From assembly GCA_004151065.3 (NCBI GenBank), contig NWUY0304640854.1, forward strand, positions 1-10,603: a stretch of 10,603 nucleotides of DNA. Direction: 5' to 3'. The position numbers were made by a program, and so were the translations under genes. Position 1 is the first letter of the stretch; each line of letters starts with the position of its first letter. Positions 1 to 7,429 of this stretch are shown here, piece after piece. The DNA comes from Larix sibirica. Its lineage: Eukaryota; Streptophyta; Pinopsida; Pinales; Pinaceae. The notes under the pieces were generated by a model. That model saw nothing but the letters and a program-made list of their open reading frames with translations, did no database searches and had not been told where the DNA came from.

Positions 1-755
1 CCTCTTAAACCTCTATTAGTGTCATGAAATTCAATCCTTTTAAATTTGTTCACTCCTCTAGGTCCACATTATATAAAAATTGGGTTTGTGTGACCTGAAG
101 TTAACCCTTTACTAACTATTTATGACTCTAGTGCCATGGTATAGTTCGTAAATTTGACCTGCAACTTCATCCCATTGTATGAAGCACCAATAGCTTCATA
201 AATCGTAAGATTCAATCTTATGATTTACTTGTCACATAAGTACACTTTCAGCCCACTCATTATTAAATATTTGTTTCTATTACCTTCAAAAAACTATTTT
301 ACAAACTATCTGTCAACTGACTCAACTCTATACTATTATTATCGCTATTATTACAAATTTACAACATAATATCCTAACTCAAACAAGATTTCAATAAGAG
401 TTTTTGTTCCCTTTTAGTCTCTAAATTTTAGGTGCAAAGATACTGCATTTTGACTAAATGGATCATAATATTGAATCTCAATTCTTTGGATTAACTCTTG
501 TCGTTCTAGTGATTTTCTGGATTCGAGGATGTCAAAAGTTTAAAGATTGCTGTGGTCACTACACACACACATATATCTAATGTTTTTCTTTTTAATTTAA
601 AAAATCTGTTTTGGGGTTAAAAAATGGGTTTTGAATTTTGAATTTAAACTTTTTGTGTGTAGTGTACTCTACTTTTTTTTTATTCATTTTAGTTTTAGTG
701 ATGTGAAAACCCAACACATTTACAATTTTACACACCAAACAGTCATGGTTGCCAG
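1..755 (+). other. Upstream intron sequence of the DEAH13-like gene (partial)
   Basis: AT-rich sequence before the first recognisable helicase exon. I find no exon, RNA gene or mobile-element end in it. It should be the 3' part of an intron, because the downstream exon begins in mid-protein after an AG acceptor and earlier exons lie outside the window. An antisense open stretch at 592-807 overlaps the exon on the other strand and resembles no protein I know. A short CA/TA microsatellite lies at 560-577. Confidence 0.6.
560..577. repeat. (AC)n/(AT)n microsatellite
   Basis: A short run of AC dinucleotides passes into AT dinucleotides. It sits in intronic sequence and has no visible functional context. 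Confidence 0.7.
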
Positions 756-998
756 GTTTCTGAAGAGGAGAGTGGAAAGGTAGATGCACAAACCAGTGGC
801 ACTTCAAAGGATTTTGAATGCGCTCCTTTAGGCACTAAATTTGTAGTTCATGTTTCAAGACCACCAGATGTTGAAGAAAGCAGAAAAAATCTTCCGATAA
901 TTATGATGGAGCAGGAGATTATGGAGGCCGTCAGTCATCATTCAGTAGTGATTATATGTGGGGAGACTGGATGCGGCAAGACTACTCAAGTTCCACAG
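756..998 (+). CDS. DEAH13: DEAH-box RNA helicase DEAH13/DHX37-like, exon with Walker A motif
   Basis: This internal exon encodes 81 residues of an ATP-dependent DEAH-box RNA helicase. The family member (yeast Dhr1, human DHX37, plant DEAH13/FAS4) is a nucleolar helicase that releases U3 snoRNA during small-subunit ribosome assembly. The frame has no stop. Near residue 50 it reads [13 protein letters not shown], typical of plant DEAH13 just ahead of the helicase core. Helicase motif I follows (GETGCGKTT, residues 69-77), with the phosphate-binding lysine and threonine present. The exon ends cleanly at VPQ before a GT donor at 999. The 5' edge is less certain: AG acceptors end at 742 and 755, and I prefer 755, which leaves phase 0. 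The first 30 residues are acidic and poorly conserved, as expected upstream of the core. The match to DEAH13 rather than another DEAH protein rests on remembered plant sequence. Confidence 0.88.
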
Positions 999-1132
999 GT
1001 AATGTGCCTAATTATTACTCAGTTCCTTTTCTTTATTGAAGCTATAAAACTGGCCAGCTCTGTTTACCAAGTGGGGTTGGCTTTTGCACCGAGTATTACA
1101 GGCTACAAGTTAACCTATTGTTATTTTGACAG
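999..1132 (+). other. Phase-0 GT-AG intron of the DEAH13-like gene
   Basis: This 134-base intron lies between the two helicase exons. It starts GTAATG and ends TTTTGACAG, with a T-rich 3' end and a plausible branch site (TTAAC) about 20 bases before the acceptor. Removing it joins VPQ to FLFEAGFGS, exactly the junction expected in DEAH helicases. The open reading stretch at 903-1190 runs through this intron and ends shortly after it in the wrong frame, so it is not a real protein. Confidence 0.88.
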
Positions 1133-1363
1133 TTTCTATTTGAAGCTGGATTTGGTTCAAGGAAGGGCAGAGAAAGAGCAGCAAACATAGGTGTCACTCA
1201 GCCTCGCCGGGTTGCAGTCCTTGCCACCACGAAAAGAGTGGCTTATGAAATGTCATTTCAGTTGGGGAAGGAAGTTGGATTTCAGGTGCGGCATGATCGA
1301 AGAATAGGAGAGAACAGCTCCCTAAAATTTATGACGGATGGTATTTTGCTTCGTGAAGTGCAG
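1133..1363 (+). CDS. DEAH13: DEAH-box RNA helicase DEAH13/DHX37-like, exon with motifs Ia and Ib
   Basis: This exon encodes 77 residues and continues the helicase in phase 0. It opens with [14 protein letters not shown]. Motif Ia, TQPRRVAV, is at exon residues 22-29, and the RVAYEM helix follows at 35-40. [12 protein letters not shown] is at 49-60, and motif Ib, [11 protein letters not shown], is at 65-75. All residues expected to contact RNA in these motifs are present and there is no frameshift or stop. The exon ends at LREVQ before a GTATAATG donor, a site used in plant homologues. The next expected exon would carry the DEAH box and the start of motif III. I do not see it anywhere downstream, so the gene is incomplete here. 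Codon use and intactness suggest a functional gene, but a truncated copy cannot be excluded. Confidence 0.9.
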
Positions 1364-1670
1364 GTATAATGTCTATATTTTATAATTCTTGGATGACTCA
1401 AATGGTGATTGCATTCCATTCTGCACAGGATTCATTGTTACATATTTATTGTTGATTCTATTGTGGATGTGTTAGATAAAATATCCTTTTCTGTAGCTTG
1501 AAATGTGCATCATGGGACTGGATCCTCTGATCTTAATGTTTGTAAGTTATTTTAGTTATTTATTGTTGAATATTTAATTAAATAATAACTTGATATACAG
1601 AATAAGTTGGTTACATATAAGTTTATAACCAAAAAATAGGTCTCTATATAGATTCATATTCATATTTTAC

Positions 1671-2099
1671 TGTCTCTACAACTTTGCGCAAATCCAATAC
1701 TTCCTCTTGTAATGTAGCCATTGAGCCAATGATTTAGAGGTTTTTACCCAATTCTTATATTGTTTCTGCTTGGAGAATGGCCTGCCTCTCATAGTTGCCT
1801 CAAGTAGTGCACTAGTTCTGGTGTTCCCTTTTCAAATCTTCTGTCAAGGCAGTAATGCAAATTTAGGTTTCCTTTTATTGTCGTGTTTTCAAGTGATTTT
1901 CATTTGCAATAGCTGTAATTTCCTTTGAAAAATCAATATGCACTCTTCCTGTCTTTTTTATTTCTGAAGCTGCTTCCATTTCCTTCTCTGTTATTTCAAC
2001 TTCTAGATTGATATCCTTTTGTTCAAGGCAGAGACTTCAGCTTCTGATGATTGCTTGAGATTTCCTGCCTCAGTCTTCTCATGAGCACCTATTTATCAT
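1671..2099 (-). pseudogene. Decayed coiled-coil gene fragment, possibly FLX-like
   Basis: The minus strand has one frame running from about 2015 down to 1671 that reads as a heptad-rich protein broken by several stops. Readable pieces include LEVEITEKEMEAASEIKK, ITALTEDLKREHQ, NYERQAILQAETI and SMATLQEEVLDLRKVVE. Another piece just upstream (LKQSSEAEVSALNKRIS, about 2025-2080) needs a frame change. The order of an LTxDL segment, a tyrosine-glutamate (YE) segment and then a KNL...MA...E.LR segment resembles the C-terminal coiled coil of plant FLX and FLX-like proteins, which promote FLC expression. The likeness is loose and any coiled-coil protein could produce it. At least six in-frame stops make it non-functional. 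It lies antisense within the helicase intron. Confidence 0.35.
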
Positions 2100-2869
2100 A
2101 GTGCATCCTGATGATCTGGCCATTTGCATGCATCAACTTGTTACCCTGCCTTCTTGAGGATCTCTAAACACAATAAAGCAATGTGTAAGTTAGTGATGAA
2201 AAGAAGAATATATATGGCAAGCACTTGTTGTTTTACCTTCCCAGATCCACCAAGCAAGGCACAACTCTTCCCTAATTTGTTGGGAGAGAGAAAGCACTGC
2301 AGATAGATGTTTGTAATACTGAGTGAAGTAATTTGCTGTCTTCGGTGTGATTTGATGCTTCTAGTTCGCTGTCATTGCATGGTGTAAACAATTCACTAGA
2401 GTCCAATGGCTTCTTGTGAGTGGCTGTGGAATGGAAGTTCTAGATCCAAATTGGATTAGTTAGTAAATAAATTAATAATAGATAGTTATAATAGTAGACC
2501 CGATTGTAAAAATCAACAAAAGAGACGAATAATGGGATTCCAGCCAGAGACCATACTCAAGGCTTTACTGGGAATTCTGAAAAAGAAGTATAAATCTCCA
2601 AACACACTATGTGAACATTGAAAATCAAAGCTACAACTTATGACGGCAAAATAATTCAATAATCACTGTTCCTCTCTCACTCCTGGCATATTTTGTTTGT
2701 GATGACATCATTTTTCACATGATTTTGTCAAAGATAATGCAACGTATTCAGTTTCCTCATGAATTGGTAGGATGCCATTTCACAAGGTTCAGCTTTTTAT
2801 CCCCACTAATGATTTTTCTGGAAATGTAGTTTGCTACACATCTTCCATTGAATTTTTAAAGGGAAAGGG
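2100..2869. other. Unassigned intronic sequence
   Basis: No gene, RNA or element end is recognised. The small plus-strand open stretch at 2124-2306 has no family resemblance. Scattered copies of an ATTTGCTG-like word (for example near 2330 and 2830) suggest that the degenerate repeat field described next may begin here in weaker form. Confidence 0.4.
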
Positions 2870-3690
2870 ATTTCTTATGGACTGTGGAATCCACTAGCTT
2901 GCCATGATATCTAAATTGCTGCATTTGCTGGGATGAAGTAGTTTGCTGTTCATGGTTTGTTGAGTTGCCTAGTGGAAAGTACTTAATGATTTTCCAGAAG
3001 GTGGCAATTTGCTTGATGTTTCACCTCCCAGCCCACGTAAAATGAAATGGTCCCACTCATTCACTATACCTATTAAATTGTTGTTCACTCAGGGATGTAA
3101 TTCACTGAGTAAGATTCGTTGAGGTAAACTTACTGCACAGAAAGAGAAAATCAGCAATTACCTCTTAGCTAGGGGACCCACACTCTAATTCGTTGGTTGG
3201 ACAGATTTGCTATATGCATCTGGTTGAAGCGCTGGAGGAAGAGAGAGTGAGCTACCAGCAATCTGCCACTTGTCTACTGGTTCATTTGTTTACTTTAATA
3301 ACCAAATCGCTGTCTATTACCTGTTGATTAACTAAAGAAGAAGGGGGTCAATCTCTGATTTAGCTGTTGGCCCCACTTTCCCAAATCAATGGTTTTAGTT
3401 AATCAATGCTTGCTGGGAATATGATTTGCTGCTCATGATCTCATTGATTTGTTGAAGCAGAGGCAAGAGGCAAGCGAACTACTCTTTTGTTTCTGATCCA
3501 TGGCTTTAGTAGAGTCACAAGGTTGGAAGAAGTGAAAAAAAGCCAATGAGCTGCTTCCAGGACTGCTGGGTCCCATTCTTGCTATTTTCACCATTAGTTG
3601 CCTTTGTCAAATCAATGCCTTAGTTGCTAATTCGCTGCAAGGTTCCCCTTCAGATTTGTTCATTCTGGAAATAGAAAATGCTACATTTTC
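2870..3690. repeat. Degenerate tandem-like repeat field, about 200-base spacing
   Basis: Related blocks recur through this stretch. A TTTGCTGnTCATG-like core appears near 2944, 3206, 3427 and 3630. A GGtCCCA-like core appears near 3050, 3174, 3370 and 3569. The last three of each series are about 200 bases apart. Two blocks share TGCTGGGA, then TTTGCTG, then TCATG, then a TTGTTGA word. Versions of 'atcaATGGctTTAGT' also recur. Identity between units is low and gaps are many, so this may be an old tandem array or a patchwork of related insertions. It has no coding potential. Confidence 0.35.
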
Positions 3691-3891
3691 AAGTGCTCCC
3701 GTTTTCAGATAATTAAATCAATCATGGAAAATCATAGCCTTAACATTAGATTTTGAACTTGATGATTATTATAGAAACAGTACTAATTAAAACCATGAGC
3801 AAAGTGCTTGTAAAATTGTCTCTGTAGATACACATACACACTCTTCAAACTTCTTATCACAAGATGCCCTTTTCTTACGGTAAATGAATTT
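3691..3891. other. Unassigned intronic sequence before the outer LTR
   Basis: AT-rich sequence in which I recognise nothing. It ends directly at the presumed 5' end of the outer LTR element. The 5 bases before that end (3887-3891) would be its target-site duplication, but the far end is outside the window. Confidence 0.4.
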
Positions 3892-4191
3892 TGTTGGAAT
3901 GATGGTAATCTTCACATCTGATCATTTATGGCTAGGCCCCCTGATTAATTGTATCATTAGTTTATGGCTTAAGAGCTGACCTAGTCAACCTTATGTTACA
4001 TTAATTTAGGTGACTAGATAGGTCTAAGCATTAATGTGGGGCCATAACCCCCTCATAGAGGTAGATGCCCCACCTCATGAGTTGTGTACAAAGCTTATTT
4101 GTAACATCATCTTGTAATCGATTCTTTAGCCTCTGGGCATCATTCTTTAGCCTATGAACACCATATGTCTTTTGTTTATGGGATCTCTCTC
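3892..4191 (+). mobile_element. Outer LTR retroelement: LTR, first part (interrupted)
   Basis: This is the left portion of an LTR, about 450 bases when whole, belonging to an older plus-strand element. It starts TGTTGGAA, and its partner end at 7816 is TTCTAACA, so the termini form the usual TG...CA short inverted repeat. The inner element breaks the LTR at 4191/4192 within a CT-rich tract. Within it, ATTCTTTAGCCT is directly repeated at 4121-4132 and 4142-4153. The short hairpin at 4036-4073 is listed separately. The call depends on the primer-binding site immediately after the right portion. Confidence 0.65.
4036..4073. repeat. Perfect 7-base inverted repeat in the outer LTR
   Basis: GTGGGGC at 4036-4042 pairs with GCCCCAC at 4067-4073 across a 24-base loop. 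It is GC-rich against an AT-rich background. It may be a fold in the element's RNA or chance; no function is claimed. Confidence 0.5.
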
Positions 4192-4418
4192 TGTTGCGCG
4201 TAAATGCGGAAACGTATAGCTGAATGCTTAAAATATATAAATATATATAAATATGATACTGAATAAAATAATGAATGGTTGTTTACAATATCAATAGCCT
4301 AGCTTATATAGGCCTTGTGGTGACTATTCATTTAAAGTCACACCTTTTCAAATACACCTCTTGACAATAAAAATGACATCCTAAACATAAACTAAACATA
4401 ATTCATATGTCTATAACA
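4192..4418 (-). repeat. Inner element 3' LTR (left on plus strand)
   Basis: This 227-base direct repeat matches 7430-7667. Aligned by eye, the two copies differ by seven substitutions and one 11-base indel, so the insertion is neither fresh nor ancient. It contains the same TATA-like sequence as its partner (minus strand, near 4303-4311). A polypurine tract precedes it in the transcription direction. Confidence 0.92.
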
Positions 4419-4420
4419 TT

Positions 4421-4432
4421 GTTTTTCCCTTT
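4421..4432 (-). promoter_or_regulatory. Polypurine tract of the inner element
   Basis: The minus strand reads AAAGGGAAAAAC, followed two bases later by the LTR start TGTTATAG. A purine run at this position primes plus-strand DNA synthesis in LTR elements. Its position agrees with the orientation given by the tRNA primer site. Confidence 0.75.
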
Positions 4433-5270
4433 AAAAGGCTTTGTCCTCAAAACTATATTAACACTTCCCATCTTCTTTATGATGATTTTGAACGTTGTCT
4501 ATATTTATTTTTCTTCCCATTTATATTGTTTTGAAAATTGAATTTAATTTAAACCCTTCTTCTTAAATAATTGAAATATCTTTTTCACTTACATAATCTT
4601 TCTCCTCACACATCACATCATCAACAATGTTCCCTTTTTTTCACTATGCCAATTTGTATTTATATATATAACTTATCTCTTCGTACTTCAATTCCTACCA
4701 TTTTAATACGTTCACTTCCTTTAACTTCTTTTTATTCTTCTTTATTTTATTTTACTTATCTTATTTTTTTTTAAATATAAACTATATTTAACCATTATAT
4801 ATGTGTTATAATACTCTCACCTAAACACTTTATTTCTCTTAAGAAGTTCGCGTTGTGGATTCCGCTCGATTATTTTTCTTTGTATCCACACAACCTTTTA
4901 CCTTGAGGCGTAGTTTATCGCTCTCCATCCAACCTTTGAGTAGCGTAAAGGACACCATATTGCTTCGTGTAGAAATGTGCTTCTCAACAGCGTTGCATGG
5001 ATGTATGGTTGCATCAATGTGTATCGGTGGATGGATGTATGGTATAGTCGGGCATCTAGAGACTAATGATAATGACTCACCCTTACTTTTTTCCACGCAA
5101 TCCCTTTTCTTTATTTTAATGGTAGCTAGAGAATTAAAAATGTTGACTCATCTAAAGTATAACTGTATAACTATCATGATGCTTTGATAGGTTGCGATTT
5201 TTCCCTCTTCCTCCAATCAGAATTGTGGTGGTTTTCAATTGATTATTTGATTGGGAAACAATACTTACAC
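4433..5270 (-). other. Inner element 3' region, AT-rich, unidentified
   Basis: This lies between the end of the chimeric frame and the polypurine tract. The part below about 4840 is very T-rich on the plus strand and non-coding. At 4840-5100 the base composition is more balanced. An open stretch of 85 codons occurs on the minus strand (4839-5096) and one of 110 codons on the plus strand (4855-5187). They overlap, and neither resembles a known protein. GGATGTATGG is repeated at 4999-5008 and 5033-5042. It may be a further captured fragment or the element's own 3' untranslated region. Confidence 0.4.
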
Positions 5271-5504
5271 TCAACAGAAGACAATAAACGAACAAGTGGT
5301 TGTGGTATGACTATCCACAGAACGCAATGTTTTTAAACAATGGACAAGATTGTTTCTCCCTCGACTGACAGTTGGAACAACCTTCAGAAAGCACGCTAAA
5401 ATCATATCTCCCTTCCCTCTAATGCTTTGTGGCAAAATCACGGGTAAAATCCGTTGCAGAGATTGATTTATATATCCGATAACGCTCACACATTCACGGG
5501 ATAA
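5271..5504 (-). pseudogene. Unidentified tail after the UBA1 piece
   Basis: The frame stays open for about 77 more codons after UBA1 likeness ends, then stops. Readable parts include [15 protein letters not shown] and [16 protein letters not shown] do not recognise it. The abrupt loss of UBA1 likeness at LYKV-like sequence could be a captured exon edge followed by intron or another source. Confidence 0.4.
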
Positions 5505-5630
5505 CATGACTTTGTAGATTCCCAGACACACTAGACCAGTAGTCCTTGCAGTGGTAGTTGCAATTGCAGGAATTATTCTGCCAGCAATGAATTTAGTCTT
5601 GAGCTTGTCCACTTCAGTTATTAGATAGTT
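5505..5630 (-). pseudogene. Captured fragment of ubiquitin-activating enzyme E1 (UBA1)
   Basis: About 42 codons match the adenylation domain of plant E1 enzymes. The key stretch is [20 protein letters not shown], followed by TTA, TTGLVCL and IYKV. In UBA1 this lies after the catalytic-cysteine half-domain, and the family motif is nearly invariant ([23 protein letters not shown]). E1 enzymes activate ubiquitin with ATP and pass it to E2 proteins. This piece is far too short to have activity and lacks the cysteine and the ATP site. Flanking residues on both sides do not match UBA1, so only about one exon was captured. The likeness is recalled rather than searched, but the motif is distinctive. 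Confidence 0.85.
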
Positions 5631-5864
5631 CGTTTCCATGTTCTCTCGACAAGAAACATATTCATGAGAATTGATATTTAAAAGCTGCCACAATTCAAAT
5701 CCAATTGTCTCTATAGCAACAGACTTGCCAGTTCCATGAGAATATGTAATCGTACTCAACTTAATCAGACATCTATCAACGAATTTGTTGGGCTTGTAGA
5801 AATATGTACGAGCCAGAATCTTGACCTTAGAAGGCTCGATGGTGGGTGATCCTCCACTATGCAT
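5631..5864 (-). pseudogene. Unidentified piece directly before the UBA1 fragment
   Basis: About 78 open codons are joined in frame to the UBA1 piece. They include [16 protein letters not shown] and [23 protein letters not shown] resembles a nucleotide-binding loop, but its surroundings fit no P-loop family I know, so I give it no function. It overlaps the end of the upstream frame by 100 bases, which marks a frameshift or a junction between two captured pieces. Confidence 0.4.
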
Positions 5865-6619
5865 AGAACCACGGCGATGTCAAACATCAACTGAATACAG
5901 CGTAAAAACGGAAAAAAGATAATCCTAGTTATATTCCACCCTTTAGTTCTCAGCCATTTGCTTGTCACCGAGACCTGCAACTTGCCATTATTTGTCAATA
6001 GAGGATGCCAGGGTCTTGAAGCCGAACGAATCCAATGCAGATCATAATTGTCCATTCTTTCTCCTTTCAAATTACGCCCTTTAGCCAACCATGTGATCCA
6101 TTTATCATCTCGGGATTCCTTCGTTGTGGGATTCACGGGTTCTTATTCAACAGAATCATGGTCAGCTTCCTTATTACTTAAATCGCTATCATCGCTGGAA
6201 GGACCCGCCCGGTCTCGAAATAACTTGTCATCTTCAATAACATACTCTGAGCATTGAAAATCTTCATTGGCTGCTTCGCTCATTATCCTCTGAGATGCAC
6301 TTTTACCACCCATATCTAATATCGTTGAACCAGGGGTTTCAATAATTATCAAGCCCTCCGCTTCACTGTGTTCCACAAATTCAACAATTTTAGAGAGGCA
6401 TCCATAACTAGGATGGATAGCATGGGTTTGAGTGTAGCGTGCGGCGTTGAGAATAGTGGAAGCATTCAAGTAACTGGAGCGTGCGACAACGGGGCCAATG
6501 TAAACATTCGCATGGGAATGTGTCAATGGTTCTTTTTCAACATAGTCCTGGTCAACTTTGTTGTCACTCAGGGTGTTGACATCGTTGGACGAGCATAAAT
6601 ACTTTACTTCATTGTTTGC
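5765..6619 (-). pseudogene. Long unidentified frame between the MED23 and UBA1 pieces
   Basis: About 285 codons are open on the minus strand with one in-frame stop (TAA at 6143-6145). The first half is rich in Ser, Asp and Glu, with acidic runs such as SSDDSDLSNKEADHDS. The second half holds RDDKWITWLAKGRNLKGER and PWHPLLTNNGKLQVSVTSKW, the look of a folded domain. The length is unexpected for random AT-rich DNA, which supports past coding use. It matches nothing I recognise: not gag, protease, integrase or reverse transcriptase. It may be further captured host exons or element-specific protein. Confidence 0.5.
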
Positions 6620-7075
6620 CTCAATTTGCTTAGCAAGTTGGATGCATAGATGGATAGACAAGCCAGAAGGTAATGATATTGGCAAAGCATGTGTCTCATG
6701 CATCATAGCTAGTCGCTAAGCTGATTCATTGATCCTTGCAACATTACTTCAGCAATGCCATTAGGATTCAACCAATTCATTATTGCCTCACAAGCCGGTT
6801 GAGTCATTGTAAGTGAAAGAACCCAGAACATCCCCGTAGATTTCTCATCTAAGTTCAAACTTCAGATAATCAAAGGGAGGTTCTCCTTTAGATACTAGCT
6901 TCCACCATTCATCAAGCTGTTTGCCTTTCTGACGTTGCTCAGTATTTAAGTTTTCCCTGATTGAAGGATTAATTGACCACATGTACAGTGTTTGACTGCT
7001 ACTAATAAACTCAAGCAATGTGTTTGGCGGAATATTATTTGAAGTTTGATCTGGTGGCCTCTCTTCTTTAGGAAA
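6620..7075 (-). pseudogene. Captured fragment of Mediator subunit MED23
   Basis: About 150 codons match the C-terminal part of plant MED23, a subunit of the Mediator complex that links activators to RNA polymerase II. Recognisable runs, in family order, are PPDQT; ISSSQTLYMWSINPSIREN; QRQKGKQLDEWWKLVSKGE; GMFWVLSLTMTQPACEAIMN; and HALPISLPSGLSIHLCIQLA, ending at KQIE. Following these needs one frame change near 6847 and another near 6715. No intron interrupts the match, which fits capture from spliced RNA, though one exon could also explain part of it. The likeness stops sharply after QIE. The identification is from memory of plant MED23 and is strong because several separate motifs occur in the right order. 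Confidence 0.82.
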
Positions 7076-7390
7076 TGAAAGAATTTTTCATGTAGTTTCC
7101 ATACCCTCGCCTTCTTCGATAGGTTCAGATTCCCGATTCATTCCCCAATTCGTTTCAGACTCAGAGCATGAATCTTCAACTTTGGCTTGGGCTTCTACAG
7201 GATTTAACTTAGAATTGGAGCATGAGTCTTCTGTTTCACGTTCTTCATTGTGAACTGCCTCCCTAGTTATGCTTCTTTCCAGTATTTGATCGATAACCCT
7301 TGTAACAGAATTCTTCATTTGATGTAGACGCTCCTTAGTTTCTCTATTTGATTTGTCAAGGAATGTGATAACTTCTTACCATGAACCCAT
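7076..7390 (-). pseudogene. N-terminal region of the chimeric frame (unknown, possibly gag-derived)
   Basis: This begins with MGSW and then a TAA. Past that stop it reads EVITFLDKSNRETKERLHQ followed by MKNSVTRVIDQILERS, a predicted amphipathic helix. An acidic, serine-rich part follows and contains a small internal duplication (EDSCSNSKLN and EDSCSESETN). A TGA at 7088-7090 then precedes in-frame continuation into the MED23 piece. It has no MED23 likeness. Its place directly after the primer site is where gag would start, but no gag motif is visible. Confidence 0.45.
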
Positions 7391-7410
7391 GATGGATGCG
7401 TGCCGCCAGG

Positions 7411-7429
7411 TCGATGGCTCTGATACCAC
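7411..7429 (-). promoter_or_regulatory. Primer-binding site of the inner element (tRNA-iMet)
   Basis: The minus strand reads TGGTATCAGAGCC, complementary to the 3' end of plant initiator tRNA-Met. One G separates it from the LTR terminus ...GCGCAACA. This is the classic minus-strand primer site of plant Copia-type and many non-autonomous elements, and it proves that the right-hand repeat is the element's 5' LTR. Confidence 0.93.

Larger units (their letters stand above)
5271..7390 (-). pseudogene. Broken chimeric reading frame of the inner element
   Basis: From an ATG at 7388-7390, 21 bases after the primer site, the minus strand is readable almost without a break to 5271. Damage I can place: TAA at 7376-7378 and TGA at 7088-7090, both in frame; a frameshift near 6845-6850 beside a TGA; a frameshift near 6712-6718; TAA at 6143-6145 in frame; and a frame change between 5864 and 5765. 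Parts in order: a 100-codon hydrophilic N-terminus; a MED23 piece; about 285 codons of unidentified, partly acidic sequence; a second unidentified piece; a UBA1 piece; an unidentified tail. The N-terminus and the MED23 piece share one frame, which suggests that a fusion protein of roughly 700 residues once existed. No retroviral-type CCHC finger is visible, so calling the N-terminus gag-like is only a guess from its position. Damage makes present translation of the whole unlikely. Confidence 0.7.

Noticed and set aside
592-807. Minus-strand 71-codon open frame
   Set aside because: It overlaps the helicase exon on the opposite strand, is lysine- and asparagine-rich from A/T runs, and has no family likeness.
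903-1190. A 95-codon open frame starting MMEQEIME
   Set aside because: It is the helicase exon read on through its intron and into the next exon in the wrong frame; splicing at 998/1133 restores a perfect helicase sequence.
4839-5187. Overlapping open frames on both strands in the inner element's 3' region
   Set aside because: They mirror each other, neither is recognised, and no motif favours one; kept only as a note in the region entry.
5717-5737. A GTGKS motif suggesting a nucleotide-binding protein
   Set aside because: The surrounding residues fit no P-loop family and the motif is short enough to arise by chance.
6048-6598. Plus-strand open frames at 6048-6257 and 6368-6598
   Set aside because: They are shadows of the long minus-strand frame of the inner element.
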